A DNA stretch of 64,000 nucleotides, taken from Gordonia asplenii (lineage in GTDB: Bacteria; Actinomycetota; Actinomycetes; Mycobacteriales; Mycobacteriaceae). Position 1 is the stretch's first letter. Every line of letters starts with the position of its first letter. Below are positions 44,725 through 54,360 of this stretch, one piece after another. Where the stretch lies: NCBI RefSeq assembly GCF_012933505.1, contig NZ_JABBNB010000011.1, forward strand, positions 1-64,000, given 5' to 3'. The notes under the pieces are model-generated. The model saw only the letters and a program-made list of their open reading frames with translations, had not been told where the DNA came from and did not search any database. The translations under genes and the position numbers were made by a program.

Positions 44725-45651
44725 ATGTCCACCGAGAGCAGTTCAGCCGAGCAGATATCACGCCCCGCGGCTCCAGTGTCTAAGCTCGGCTACGTCACGT
44801 TTGACACGCCTGATGTCGAACGCATGGTCTGGTATTACACATCTTTGCTCGACTTCGCAGTCGTCGAGCAGTCACCGGAGTATGCATACCTGACGACCGG
44901 CGCCGATCACCACAGCATTGTGATCCGCAAGGGAGAGACCAAGGCACGCAGCAACGTGGGCTATGAAGTACGCGGCCCGCTCGACGACGCGTACCGGAAT
45001 CTTCGCGAATCTGGCTACGAAGTCGAACGACGATCAGACATCGCCCCAGGAACCCCTGACGTAGTGGTCCTGAAGGAGCCGGCAACCGGCGTCGACCTCC
45101 ACTTATTCGAGAACCAAACGGAAAGTGGTGTCGACGGACGGGCGACCTTGCGCCCCACCAAACTTGGCCATGTTGCCGCGTTCACTACCGGACTCGAACA
45201 AATGCAGTCGTTTTACCAGGACCTATTGGGCTTTCGATGGTCAGACACAATCGGCGATTTCTTCGTATTCCTCCGGTGCAACGCAGACCATCACGCAGCG
45301 AACTTCTTGCAAAGCACCATCAAAACGGGCATGCATCATATAGCTTTCGAAATGCGCGACCCGAATCACCTGATCACGATGATCGATCACCTCGCCAAGA
45401 ATAATTTCCGACTGCATTGGGGGCCCGGCCGGCACGGGCCCGGCCACAACCTATTCAGTTATCACAAAGACCCCGACGGTAACACGATCGAACTCTTCAC
45501 CCAGCTCGACGTCATCCACGACGAATCCAAAGGCTATTGGGAACCCCGCCCATGGCACGAGACCTACCCGCAGTACCCGAGGACCTGGGAAGTCGACATC
45601 GCCACCATAAACATTTGGGGCCCGGTCAACGAGGAAGAAATCAAACACTGA
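44725..45651 (+). CDS. Type I extradiol ring-cleavage dioxygenase
   Basis: The protein has 308 residues, two VOC modules. Iron ligands in the C-terminal module are His149 (KLGHVAAF), His204/205 (MHHIAFE) and Glu256 (GNTIELF), the 2-His-1-carboxylate set of catechol 2,3-/biphenyldiol 1,2-dioxygenases. HGPGHNLFSYHKDPDGN also carries the acid/base His and Tyr region. It should open a catechol-type ring with O2. It is last in the six-gene operon. The catechol it receives is unknown. Confidence 0.9.
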   Translation: MSTESSSAEQISRPAAPVSKLGYVTFDTPDVERMVWYYTSLLDFAVVEQSPEYAYLTTGADHHSIVIRKGETKARSNVGYEVRGPLDDAYRNLRESGYEVERRSDIAPGTPDVVVLKEPATGVDLHLFENQTESGVDGRATLRPTKLGHVAAFTTGLEQMQSFYQDLLGFRWSDTIGDFFVFLRCNADHHAANFLQSTIKTGMHHIAFEMRDPNHLITMIDHLAKNNFRLHWGPGRHGPGHNLFSYHKDPDGNTIELFTQLDVIHDESKGYWEPRPWHETYPQYPRTWEVDIATINIWGPVNEEEIKH

Positions 45652-45682
45652 CGGTCCCGGCCGCCTGCACACCACCGCCGAC

Positions 45683-47077
45683 TCATGGCCAGCCCTCGAC
45701 CGCGGGAACCTCACCGTCTTGGACAGCCTTCGCCAGTTGAGCATGATCGCGATTGTTTTGGTCGGCGTACGCGAAAGCGAAGGCGGAGAACGCATCTGCG
45801 GCCTTGACCGACTTACCGAGGTAGTCGTCGATCGCTTTGGCGTCGCCGCTGCGGGCATGCGCGCGAGCGAGAACATGCCCGCACGCAGATGCGAACTGCG
45901 CCAGACGGGGCGCGATCATGTCGCCCTTCGGAATCACCTTGCCGTCGCGGAACTGGCGGACGTAGAAGTCGAGCGGCCCGGCGTCGGCGACACCGTGGAT
46001 CGACGTCCAGCCGACGAACATGTCCGTCGCGCTCTGAATCATCCGTTGGCCGTGGATGACGCGCGATCCGTGATTCTCGTACTGGCTGGGGCCGAGGAAT
46101 TGTTCGTAGACCGATGGACCCGCCTGTTTGATCTGCAAGAAGATCGGATCCTGCGTGCGTCGCTCTTCACTGAGGGTGAGGAACACACGCATTCCGACGC
46201 TCCCGACGCCGACCACCTGCTGTACCGCGTCAACGAGGTCGAATCGAGACCAGAGGCTGGAGATGTGGTCGGGAATCGAATCCTGATATTGACTGACGAT
46301 CGCCTCGAGTTCGTCGTAATGCTCGGCGAGGGCGTGGGTACGATACGGCGGGTCTTCAGATATTCGCCGCACACCGTCGACGACGCTGGTCAGCTTCTTG
46401 AAAGCGCCGCGGCTGGACCGTTTCGCCGCTCGCTTCTCGATCAGCTCGTCGAGGCGGTGGTCGTCGTCGGTGGTGGCGTAACCGACGAGTTGCTCGGTGC
46501 TGACGCTGTCGTACCAGATATCGAGCTCCGGCCACGTCGCGTATTTGCCGATCCATTCCCGATACCCGTCGTAGGCAGCGGTTACCGCAGTCTGCGCAAC
46601 GTCGGGTACACCGTTCTCCCGAGCCAGAATCACCAGACTGGCCAGGAATCGTTTGACGTCCCATTCGAACGGTCCCGGGAGCGTCTCATCGAAGTCGCGC
46701 AGGTCGAATGCGAGATTGCGTTCCGGGGTGTTCCACAGACCGAAGTTCAACACGTGCGCGTCGCCGCACAACTGCACCATGATTCCGGTGTGCGGCGCCG
46801 ACGCCAGGTCCGCCGCCATCACCGCGGCGGCTCCGCGGTAGTAGGTCCACGGCGTCGCCGCCATCCGGCCATGACGCAGCGGCAAGAGGTTCTGATCGCG
46901 AATGCTGTTCTGCGCCAATATCGTTTGCAGCGAATCGTGTCCGCGTTTGTCGGGGTCCCACTTTCCGAGCGAGCTCCGCCCGACCACCTTGCGCCGCGCC
47001 GCGCCGTCGAGCGTGACGATCTTGTTCGGTCGCGACTCAAACGCGGTGTCACCCTGCCACAAATTCATGGGGTTCAT
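45683..47077 (-). CDS. DUF2252 family protein
   Basis: The protein has 464 residues and matches DUF2252: RMAATPWTYYRGAAAVMAADL, CGDAHVLNFGLWNTPERNLAFDLRDFDETLPGPFEWDVKRF (catalytic-loop-like, quoted in part as CGDAHVLNFG and FDLRDFDE), and VVGVGSVGMRVFL. The HxxNFG and DxNDFD-like motifs are reminiscent of aminoglycoside/kinase-fold phosphotransferases, but no activity is established. The open frame runs on upstream to 48262, but that part is antisense to the membrane protein gene, so I start at MNPMNLW (47077). It ends 31 nt from the convergent dioxygenase. Confidence 0.83.
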   Translation of the reverse strand: MNPMNLWQGDTAFESRPNKIVTLDGAARRKVVGRSSLGKWDPDKRGHDSLQTILAQNSIRDQNLLPLRHGRMAATPWTYYRGAAAVMAADLASAPHTGIMVQLCGDAHVLNFGLWNTPERNLAFDLRDFDETLPGPFEWDVKRFLASLVILARENGVPDVAQTAVTAAYDGYREWIGKYATWPELDIWYDSVSTEQLVGYATTDDDHRLDELIEKRAAKRSSRGAFKKLTSVVDGVRRISEDPPYRTHALAEHYDELEAIVSQYQDSIPDHISSLWSRFDLVDAVQQVVGVGSVGMRVFLTLSEERRTQDPIFLQIKQAGPSVYEQFLGPSQYENHGSRVIHGQRMIQSATDMFVGWTSIHGVADAGPLDFYVRQFRDGKVIPKGDMIAPRLAQFASACGHVLARAHARSGDAKAIDDYLGKSVKAADAFSAFAFAYADQNNRDHAQLAKAVQDGEVPAVEGWP

Positions 47078-47140
47078 TATCGCCCCCGACCATGCCCATC
47101 GACACGCGAACTGCGGTGTGGCGCATGAAAAGATCGACCG

Positions 47141-48214
47141 ATGACCGCAATCGAAGAGGTGCGCCGGCTCGTCTCGCTGGCGAACAGGTTCGACTCCGCG
47201 CAACGCGGAGCGCCGTGGAACAATCTCGCGAACCTCGCTGCCGTCGTCGACGAGGCACGCGCCGTCGTCGAGTCCGACGATCTCGACGGGCCGGACGATC
47301 CAGCGTTCGCGGCAGCCCACGCGGCGCGGGTCGCCACCGCGCGTGCGATCGTGGCGATGGCGGAGAATCCGCCGTCGGCGGACGCACCGGCCCGCAAGCC
47401 GCCCCGAATCGGCAACGGTCACAGCGTCGAACTGCAGACCATCGCCGCACGGGTTTGGGCGGGCCTGCTCGACCTGCCTCGCCGGATGCGCGGCGAGCTG
47501 CGTCACGTGGTCGCCGAGAAGCCGCACTCCATCTTGCTCCGGCTGGTCATCACCTTGGGCATCAGTGTCGGCATGGTTGCTTTCTATGAGTTCAGCGGAT
47601 GGTCGAATTACACTGCGGCACAACTGATGTTGTATCTCTACTCGGCAATGATCGGCAGCGTCGTGTGCACCAATGCGTTGTGTTTCGAGGCTGGCCGCAC
47701 GCGGTTGCTCCTGTGGTCGGGGGAGCGAGTCTGGCGAATTCTGGTGGTGAAGAATCTGACGATGATCGGGCTGATGTCGATCACTGGGATCCCCGCCATC
47801 GCGCTGTTGGCATTGGGTCCCAGTGATCTGAAGCTCATCCCGCTGATCGACCAGTTCTTGGTGATGATGTTCACCTGGACGGGTATCGCGAACGTGCTCT
47901 CGGTCGTATCGCCACTGCGTCAGGAGCCGGTGTCGGCCCGCCTCAAAGACGGCACGTGGCTGCCGTATCTGGTCTCGTTCGGGGTGTCCTACGGCGTCGG
48001 CCTCACCGTCAACCTGATCATCTTCTGGCAGTTGTGGGCGCGCCAGGCGGCGAGCAACCAGATCACCGGCGGCACCTGGGCGGCATTCGTGCTCGTCTTG
48101 ATGTCGGCGATCGTCTTGTGGTTGCTGCTCACCGTCTTCGCCGCGGCATGCATCGAGACTCAGGAGCTGCGTCGGGCGGTGGATCGGGAGATGATCGTGT
48201 ACCGCAAGACCTAG
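47141..48214 (+). CDS. Uncharacterised six-helix membrane protein
   Basis: The protein has 357 residues. A soluble Ala-rich N-terminus (1-125) precedes about six membrane helices (roughly 127-147, 158-178, 205-230, 240-262, 280-305 and 318-345). The helix spacing recalls ABC-2-type permeases, but no ATPase gene is adjacent and I recognise no motif. It is divergent from the DUF2252 gene over a 63-nt spacer. I give no function. Confidence 0.75.
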   Translation: MTAIEEVRRLVSLANRFDSAQRGAPWNNLANLAAVVDEARAVVESDDLDGPDDPAFAAAHAARVATARAIVAMAENPPSADAPARKPPRIGNGHSVELQTIAARVWAGLLDLPRRMRGELRHVVAEKPHSILLRLVITLGISVGMVAFYEFSGWSNYTAAQLMLYLYSAMIGSVVCTNALCFEAGRTRLLLWSGERVWRILVVKNLTMIGLMSITGIPAIALLALGPSDLKLIPLIDQFLVMMFTWTGIANVLSVVSPLRQEPVSARLKDGTWLPYLVSFGVSYGVGLTVNLIIFWQLWARQAASNQITGGTWAAFVLVLMSAIVLWLLLTVFAAACIETQELRRAVDREMIVYRKT

Positions 48215-48284
48215 ACGCCGCGAGCCGCCGAGTCCATGGTCGGATCCGGCGGCCCAAGCCACCTACAACTGAAGTTCGGGAACT

Positions 48285-49292
<1,008 letters not shown>

Positions 49293-49394
49293 TCAATCTA
49301 GATTGGGTGCGATTTCGCGTTCGACACTACCCGTCGAGGTCTTCGACTCCCCACACCAACATCGGCCACCTTCCGTCCGCCGCTCGCGTGCCTT

Positions 49395-49409
49395 ACGATA
49401 GTTTATCGT
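49395..49409 (+). promoter_or_regulatory. Predicted operator of the second GntR regulator, CoA-transferase promoter
   Basis: Read on the minus strand this site is ACGATAAACTATCGT, with perfect 6-bp arms (ACGATA/TATCGT). It differs at one base from the site at 58468-58482, 9 kb away. It lies 23 nt before the CoA-transferase start, overlapping its likely -10, consistent with repression. Confidence 0.7.
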
Positions 49410-49431
49410 TCATCAACTTGAGGGAGCAGAA

Positions 49432-50571
49432 GTGTCCGACCTACCTTTGACCGGGCTGACCGTCGTCACATTCGAGCAGGCGGTCGCGGCGCCCTTCGCG
49501 ACTCGGCAGCTCGCCGACCTCGGTGCGCGAGTCATCAAGGTCGAACGCGCCGAAGGAGATTTCGCCCGACGATACGACCGCAGCGTCGGCGGCGAGTCGT
49601 CGTACTTCGTCTGGCTCAACCGCGGCAAGGAAAGCGTGGTCCTCGATCTCAAGTCCGACGTCGGGCACGCCGCGGCACTGGCCCTGTGCGACCGGGCCGA
49701 CGTGGTCGTCGGCAATCTGGCGCCGGGCGCGCTGGATCGGATGGGCCTGGGCGCCGACGCCCTGCGGGCACGCAAGTCACGGCTGATCCACGCGTCGCTC
49801 ACCGGGTACGGACGCGGCGGTCCCGACGAACAACGCAAGGCCTACGACCTGCTGCTGCAATGCGAGGCCGGCCTGCTCAGCGTGACCGGCGGAGAAGAGC
49901 CGGCGAAGGTCGGGATCTCCGTCGCCGACATCTGCGCCGGAATGTACCTGTACTCGGGGGTGCTGACCGCACTGCTCCGACAGGCGCGCACCGGCGACGG
50001 CGCGACCATCGAAGTGTCGATGCTCGAGGCACTCGGCGAGTGGATGACACAGCCGATGTACTACGCCACCGGGATGGGACAGCCACCGCGTTCGGGCCCG
50101 CGGCATGCGACCATCGCACCGTACGGTCCGTTCCCGGCCGCCGACGGCACCGTCTTCATGGCCGTGCAGAGCGAACGCGAATGGGTCAAGCTGTGCGCCG
50201 AGCTGATCGGCGACGAATCGGTGGCCGACGATCCACGGTTCGCCTCCAATCCCGAGCGTGTGGCCAATCGCCCCGCAGTCGAGGAGGCCGTATCGGCGGC
50301 GACCCGCGGCTACAGCGTCGACGACCTGATGTCGCGACTCGACGCCATCGGCATCGCCAACGCACGGATGCGCGACATGATCGAGTTCGCCGATCACCCG
50401 CAGCTGCGGGCCCGCAACCGGTGGCGCACGGTGTCGACGCCGAGCGGTGACGCGCCAGCGTTGATCCCGCCGGTCACGATGGACGGCCTGGACCACGCGA
50501 TAGGAGCGGTTCCCGCCATCGGCCAGCACACCGACGCGGTGTTGGCCGAGCTCGGCGTCGAGCTGACCTGA
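49432..50571 (+). CDS. CaiB/BaiF-family (class III) CoA-transferase
   Basis: The protein has 379 residues: LTVVTFEQAVAAPFATRQLADLGARVIKVE start region, LNRGKESVVLDLK, GYGRGGPDEQRKAYDLLLQ and the catalytic Asp in SVADICAGMY (about 164). It moves CoA between carboxylic acids. GAGGGAG precedes the GTG. It is alone on its transcript, ended by a hairpin shared with the convergent aminotransferase. The operator at its promoter places it in the amine regulon, so its substrate may be a carboxylate from that route. Confidence 0.87.
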   Translation: MSDLPLTGLTVVTFEQAVAAPFATRQLADLGARVIKVERAEGDFARRYDRSVGGESSYFVWLNRGKESVVLDLKSDVGHAAALALCDRADVVVGNLAPGALDRMGLGADALRARKSRLIHASLTGYGRGGPDEQRKAYDLLLQCEAGLLSVTGGEEPAKVGISVADICAGMYLYSGVLTALLRQARTGDGATIEVSMLEALGEWMTQPMYYATGMGQPPRSGPRHATIAPYGPFPAADGTVFMAVQSEREWVKLCAELIGDESVADDPRFASNPERVANRPAVEEAVSAATRGYSVDDLMSRLDAIGIANARMRDMIEFADHPQLRARNRWRTVSTPSGDAPALIPPVTMDGLDHAIGAVPAIGQHTDAVLAELGVELT

Positions 50572-50602
50572 GCTGAGCCGGATAGCAGAATCGGACGCGC
50601 GA

Positions 50603-50640
50603 ACGCCGGGGCGAGTGGAGTTCTCCACTCGCCCCGGCGT
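50603..50640. terminator. Bidirectional hairpin terminator
   Basis: A perfect 17-bp stem (50603-50619 with 50624-50640) with a 4-nt GTTC loop lies between the stop codons of the convergent CoA-transferase and aminotransferase genes. There is no T-tract on either side. Confidence 0.75.
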
Positions 50641-50656
50641 CGTCGGCTGGTTGGGG

Positions 50657-51895
50657 TCAGCCGAGCACTGCGTCGACGGCGTCGACGAAAATCGAAATCG
50701 CCTGCGCGAGTTCGGCGGCGGTGATGACCAGCGGCGGCATCCAGCGAATGGCGGCCCCGTTGCGTCCGGCGGTGGTCACGATGAGCTTGCGTTCGAAACA
50801 TTCCTTCATGACCGTCGGCGCGGTGCTGGGATCTGCGAACTCGATCGCCAGCATCAGCCCGAGTCCGCGGACGTCGACGATGCCGTCGTAGCGCGCGGCG
50901 AGTTCGTCCAGCGCGCCGCGCAGTTGCGCCGCGCGGGCGGTGACGCCGGTCATCACCTCGGGGTCGGTGACGACGTCGATCGTCGCCAGTGCCGCGGCGC
51001 AGGCGATCGGGTTGCCGCCATAGGTGCCGCCGTGCGAGCCGGGCACCCAGGAGTCCATGATCTCGGCGCGCGCCCCCACCGCGCTGATCGGCATGCCGGA
51101 GGCGATGCCCTTGGCCATCAGGAAGATGTCGGGCTCGACGTCGAACTGCTCGATGGCGAAGGTGGTGCCGGTACGACCGAAGCCGGTCTGCACCTCGTCG
51201 ATGATCAGCAGAATGCCGTGCGCCCGGCAGATCTCGGCGATGCCGTTCATGAACCGCTGTGGCACCGGACGGTAGCCGCCCTCACCCTGCACCGGCTCGA
51301 TGATCATCGCGGCGGTGTCCGACGGCGCCGACTGTGCGTCGAGGATGAAGTCCAGCTGTTCCAGACACCGGTCGATCTCGGCGTCCTCGTCGGGATAGCG
51401 GACGAAGTCGGGGAACGGTGCCGCGAAGATGCCGGCCGGTACCGGTTGGGTGCGGAGCCGGTAGGTGGCTTTCGACGTCGTCATGGCCCCGGTCAGGTGG
51501 GTGCGTCCGTGGAACGATCCGGTGAAGACGATGACGTTGGTTCGGCCGGTGAACTGTTTGGCGAGCTTGATCGCCGCTTCGACCGCTTCCGCGCCGGAGT
51601 TGCTGAAGAAGAACTTCTCGATCGACGGCGGCGTCAGGTCGCGCAGGCGGCGACCGAGCGGTTCGAGCAGATCGTGGTGATAACAGTTCACCTGCGCGTG
51701 AATGATCCGGCCCGCCTGCTCGCGGATGGCTTCGACGACCTTCGGGTGGCAGTGGCCGGTCGCGCAGACCGCGATCCCCGCGGTCGCGTCCAGGTAGCGC
51801 CGGCCGTCTGCTGTCTCGACCCACGTTCCCTCACCGCGTTCGATGGTCAGGTCAGTGATTCGGGCCCACACGCCGGCCAAAACCGAATCGCTCAT
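50657..51895 (-). CDS. Class III aminotransferase (4-aminobutyrate/omega-amino acid type)
   Basis: The protein has 412 residues. PLP-site features are NSGAEAVE (99-106), FHGRT, Asp233 in IIDEVQTGFGRTG and Lys262 in LMAKGIASGMP. It transfers an omega-amino group to 2-oxoglutarate or pyruvate; GABA is the most likely donor because a succinate-semialdehyde-type dehydrogenase is encoded at 61173. The gene is divergent from the GntR regulator, with an operator half-site at 51961-51975 in the spacer. Confidence 0.87.
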   Translation of the reverse strand: MSDSVLAGVWARITDLTIERGEGTWVETADGRRYLDATAGIAVCATGHCHPKVVEAIREQAGRIIHAQVNCYHHDLLEPLGRRLRDLTPPSIEKFFFSNSGAEAVEAAIKLAKQFTGRTNVIVFTGSFHGRTHLTGAMTTSKATYRLRTQPVPAGIFAAPFPDFVRYPDEDAEIDRCLEQLDFILDAQSAPSDTAAMIIEPVQGEGGYRPVPQRFMNGIAEICRAHGILLIIDEVQTGFGRTGTTFAIEQFDVEPDIFLMAKGIASGMPISAVGARAEIMDSWVPGSHGGTYGGNPIACAAALATIDVVTDPEVMTGVTARAAQLRGALDELAARYDGIVDVRGLGLMLAIEFADPSTAPTVMKECFERKLIVTTAGRNGAAIRWMPPLVITAAELAQAISIFVDAVDAVLG

Positions 51896-51960
51896 CAGCT
51901 CATGCCTACTTTCCGTCTGTTCGAAACAAGAATCCGTCGACAGCCGACGCTATTTGATCT

Positions 51961-51975
51961 ACGATAAAAAATCAA
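51961..51975. promoter_or_regulatory. Imperfect copy of the ACGATAAA operator
   Basis: ACGATAAAAAATCAA keeps the full left half of the operator consensus; the right half is degenerate. It lies 65 nt upstream of the aminotransferase start and about 83 nt before gntR. Confidence 0.4.
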
Positions 51976-52043
51976 TGGAGATCTGAAAGGAACCGACAGT
52001 TGAATCCACGCCGGGTTGACCGGGCCGTCGCACGCCCACCCCC

Positions 52044-52057
52044 TATAGTTGATAAAT
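52044..52057 (+). promoter_or_regulatory. Leaderless promoter of the second gntR
   Basis: TATAGT (52044-52049) is followed after 8 nt by the gntR ATG, so the mRNA is probably leaderless. TTGATAAA (52049-52056) inside it resembles the ACGATAAA half-site and may allow autoregulation. Confidence 0.45.
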
Positions 52058-52732
52058 ATGACTGGCCCGCTGTCCAATGCTCGCAAGCTTCCTCCTCGCC
52101 CGGTAATGCGCGAAGAGGTCGCCGATGTCATCCGCAACGCCATCCTCGTCGGCGAACTCCCCCGAGGGAGTCGCTTGGACGTCCTGGCGATCGCGGGCGA
52201 CATGAGCGTCAGCCAGCTGCCGGTCCGTGAAGCGCTGATCGCCCTGACTGCCGAAGGGCTCGTCCGCACCGAGGCACGACGCGGCTACTACGTCGAGACG
52301 ATCGACCGGATGGACGTGCTCGACTACTTCGAGATCTGCGGCAAGATCGAAGGCATCGCGGCAGCTCGCGCGGCCGAGGTCATCTCCCCGACCCAGCTCG
52401 ACGAGTTGCGGACCGCCAACGAACGCATGCGATCCAGCCTCGACCCCGAGGAACAGGAAGCTCTCAATCAGGAGTTCCACGGGATGATCAACCTCATCGG
52501 AGGTTCTCGCCGGCTGCGCTCGGTCCTTCGCCCGATGTCCCGCGGTATGGACCACTTCGGCAACCTCATCCCGGACTGGCACAGCGACGCCGCCGATCAA
52601 CACGACGCCGTCCTGGCTGCCCTGACCGACAACAACGCAGAAGCTGCCCGTACCGCGATGGAGCAGCATCTCATCGTCAACGGCCGCAAGGCCGCCGACG
52701 CCCTCGAAAGCGCGGGTTACTTCACTACCTAG
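52058..52732 (+). CDS. GntR-family (FCD) regulator of the amine locus
   Basis: The protein has 224 residues. The winged helix holds VADVIRNAILVGELPRGSRLDV and VSQLPVREALIALTAEGLV; the C-terminal FCD domain holds the EFHGMINLIGGSRRLRSVL and MEQHLIVNGRKA segments. It likely represses the surrounding genes via the ACGATAAA(C/G)TATCGT operators. In M. smegmatis the piperidine/pyrrolidine P450 gene is controlled by the GntR-type PipR, so a P450-linked GntR has precedent. ATG 52058 is chosen over an in-frame TTG at 52049 because of the -10 spacing. The aldehyde dehydrogenase follows after 46 nt. Confidence 0.87.
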   Translation: MTGPLSNARKLPPRPVMREEVADVIRNAILVGELPRGSRLDVLAIAGDMSVSQLPVREALIALTAEGLVRTEARRGYYVETIDRMDVLDYFEICGKIEGIAAARAAEVISPTQLDELRTANERMRSSLDPEEQEALNQEFHGMINLIGGSRRLRSVLRPMSRGMDHFGNLIPDWHSDAADQHDAVLAALTDNNAEAARTAMEQHLIVNGRKAADALESAGYFTT

Positions 52733-52778
52733 ACGGTGATCAGACCCGCGCGCCATGACCTGACGGAGGTTTACCGCG

Positions 52779-54245
52779 ATGCGCGCGGATCACTGGATCA
52801 ATGGACGGAGCACCGCCTCGGTGTCCGGCGAGTACCTGCCCACCCTCGACCCGATGACCACCGCCCCCTGGGCTGAGCTGGCCCGCGGCACCGAGGCCGA
52901 CGTCGCGGCCGCCGTCGACGCCGCCGCACGAGCACAACCGGGCTGGTTGCGTGCCGGACCGTCGGCGCGCGCCGAGGCGCTGTGGCGCCTGGGCGATCTC
53001 ATCGCCGACCACGCCGACGAACTCGCCGCCCTCGAATCGCGCGACGCAGGCAAGGTGATCCGCGAGGTTCGCGGCCAGCACCTGAGCATGCGCGGCTGGT
53101 TCCACTACTTCGCCTCGCTCGCGATGCACAACGAGGGTCGCCAGGTGCCCATGGACTCGCCGTCGATCACCAGCTTCACGATCCGCGAACCGTTCGGCGT
53201 CGTCGGCGTGATTCCCGCGTTCAACTCGCCGGTCCTGCTCGGCGCGATGAGCATCGGACCGGCGCTCGCCGCCGGCAACACCGTCGTCGTCAAGACACCC
53301 GAGGTCAACGGCCTGTCGCTGGGCCGGATCGGCGAACTGTCCAAGGATGCCGGCCTGCCCGACGGCGTGCTCAACGTGGTCCACGGGTACGGCGCCGAAG
53401 CGGGCGACGCGATCGTCGTGCACCCCGACGTCCGAAAGATCTTCTTCACCGGTGGCCCCGACTCGGCAAAGATCGTGACCAAGCGCGCCGCCGAACACCT
53501 CAAGCCGGTCGTCACCGAGCTCGGCGGAAAGTCGGCCAACATCTTCTTCGACGACGTCGACGTCGACAAGGTGACCAACGGCGTCATCGCGGGCATCTTC
53601 GCCGCAGCCGGCCAGACCTGCGTCGCCGGCTCCCGACTGCTCGTCCACGAGAAGATCGCCGACCAGCTGGTCGACGCCGTCGTAGCCCGCGCGAAGGTGA
53701 TCAACCTCGGCGACCCGACCGATCCGGCAACTGAAATGGGACCGATCTCGCAGGAGAAGATCTTCGCCGGCGTCCGCAACGGCGTCGACACGGCACTCGC
53801 GCAGGGTGCCGACCTGCGTGCCGGCGGTCCCGACGGCGGAGCTCCCGAACAGGGTTGGTTCTACTCCCCGACCGTTCTGGGATCGGTGACGCCGGAGATG
53901 GACGTTTTCGGATCCGAGCTGTTCGGTCCGGTCCTCGCGGTCACCACCTTCTCCGACGAGGACGAGGTCGTCGGCCTGGCCAACTCGACCGAGTTCGGCC
54001 TGGCGGCGGGCGTCTGGACCAACGACCTGACCCGAGCGCACCGGGTGATCCGCGGGCTCGTGTCGGGCACCGCGTGGGTCAACATGTACCGCGCGATGAA
54101 CTTCGCCATGCCGTTCGGCGGCACCAAGTCGTCGGGCTACGGGCGGGTCAACGGAATGGACGGATTCGCCGAGTTCACGCAGCCGAAGTCGGTGTGGATC
54201 AACGCCGACGACTCGCCAGTGGGTGACCCCTTCGTGCTGCGCTGA
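52779..54245 (+). CDS. NAD(P)-dependent aldehyde dehydrogenase (aminoaldehyde candidate)
   Basis: The protein has 488 residues with catalytic Asn149, Lys172, Glu247 (ELGGKSANIFF) and Cys281 (AAGQTCVAGSR). GGAGG precedes the ATG. It is cotranscribed with gntR. By context it fills the place of PuuC or 4-aminobutyraldehyde dehydrogenase, oxidising an (N-glutamyl) aminoaldehyde to the acid; this substrate is inferred. Transcription ends at a strong hairpin just downstream. Confidence 0.88.
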   Translation: MRADHWINGRSTASVSGEYLPTLDPMTTAPWAELARGTEADVAAAVDAAARAQPGWLRAGPSARAEALWRLGDLIADHADELAALESRDAGKVIREVRGQHLSMRGWFHYFASLAMHNEGRQVPMDSPSITSFTIREPFGVVGVIPAFNSPVLLGAMSIGPALAAGNTVVVKTPEVNGLSLGRIGELSKDAGLPDGVLNVVHGYGAEAGDAIVVHPDVRKIFFTGGPDSAKIVTKRAAEHLKPVVTELGGKSANIFFDDVDVDKVTNGVIAGIFAAAGQTCVAGSRLLVHEKIADQLVDAVVARAKVINLGDPTDPATEMGPISQEKIFAGVRNGVDTALAQGADLRAGGPDGGAPEQGWFYSPTVLGSVTPEMDVFGSELFGPVLAVTTFSDEDEVVGLANSTEFGLAAGVWTNDLTRAHRVIRGLVSGTAWVNMYRAMNFAMPFGGTKSSGYGRVNGMDGFAEFTQPKSVWINADDSPVGDPFVLR

Positions 54246-54262
54246 GGCGCACAGCCCGCACC

Positions 54263-54307
54263 GACGACGATGGCCGCGACCCGAACGGGGTCGCGGCCAT
54301 CGTCGTC
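54263..54307. terminator. Bidirectional hairpin terminator, 20-bp stem
   Basis: A perfect 20-bp stem (54263-54282 with 54288-54307) with loop GAACG lies between the convergent aldehyde dehydrogenase and P450 genes. No T-tract follows. A half-copy of the dispersed repeat (GGCTCAACCAGCGGGG) follows at about 54329-54344. Confidence 0.78.
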
Positions 54308-54360
54308 TGGCAGTGCGGGCGACCCGGCTCAACCAGCGGGGTGCCGGGTCGCCACCTACC

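Noticed and set aside
45719..47128. A 469-codon plus-strand frame opposite the DUF2252 gene
   Set aside because: It is a shadow of the DUF2252 coding sequence; composition and motifs support only the minus strand.
47078..48262. N-terminal extension of the DUF2252 frame
   Set aside because: It is antisense to the membrane protein gene and unlike DUF2252; the MNPMNLW start fits the domain.
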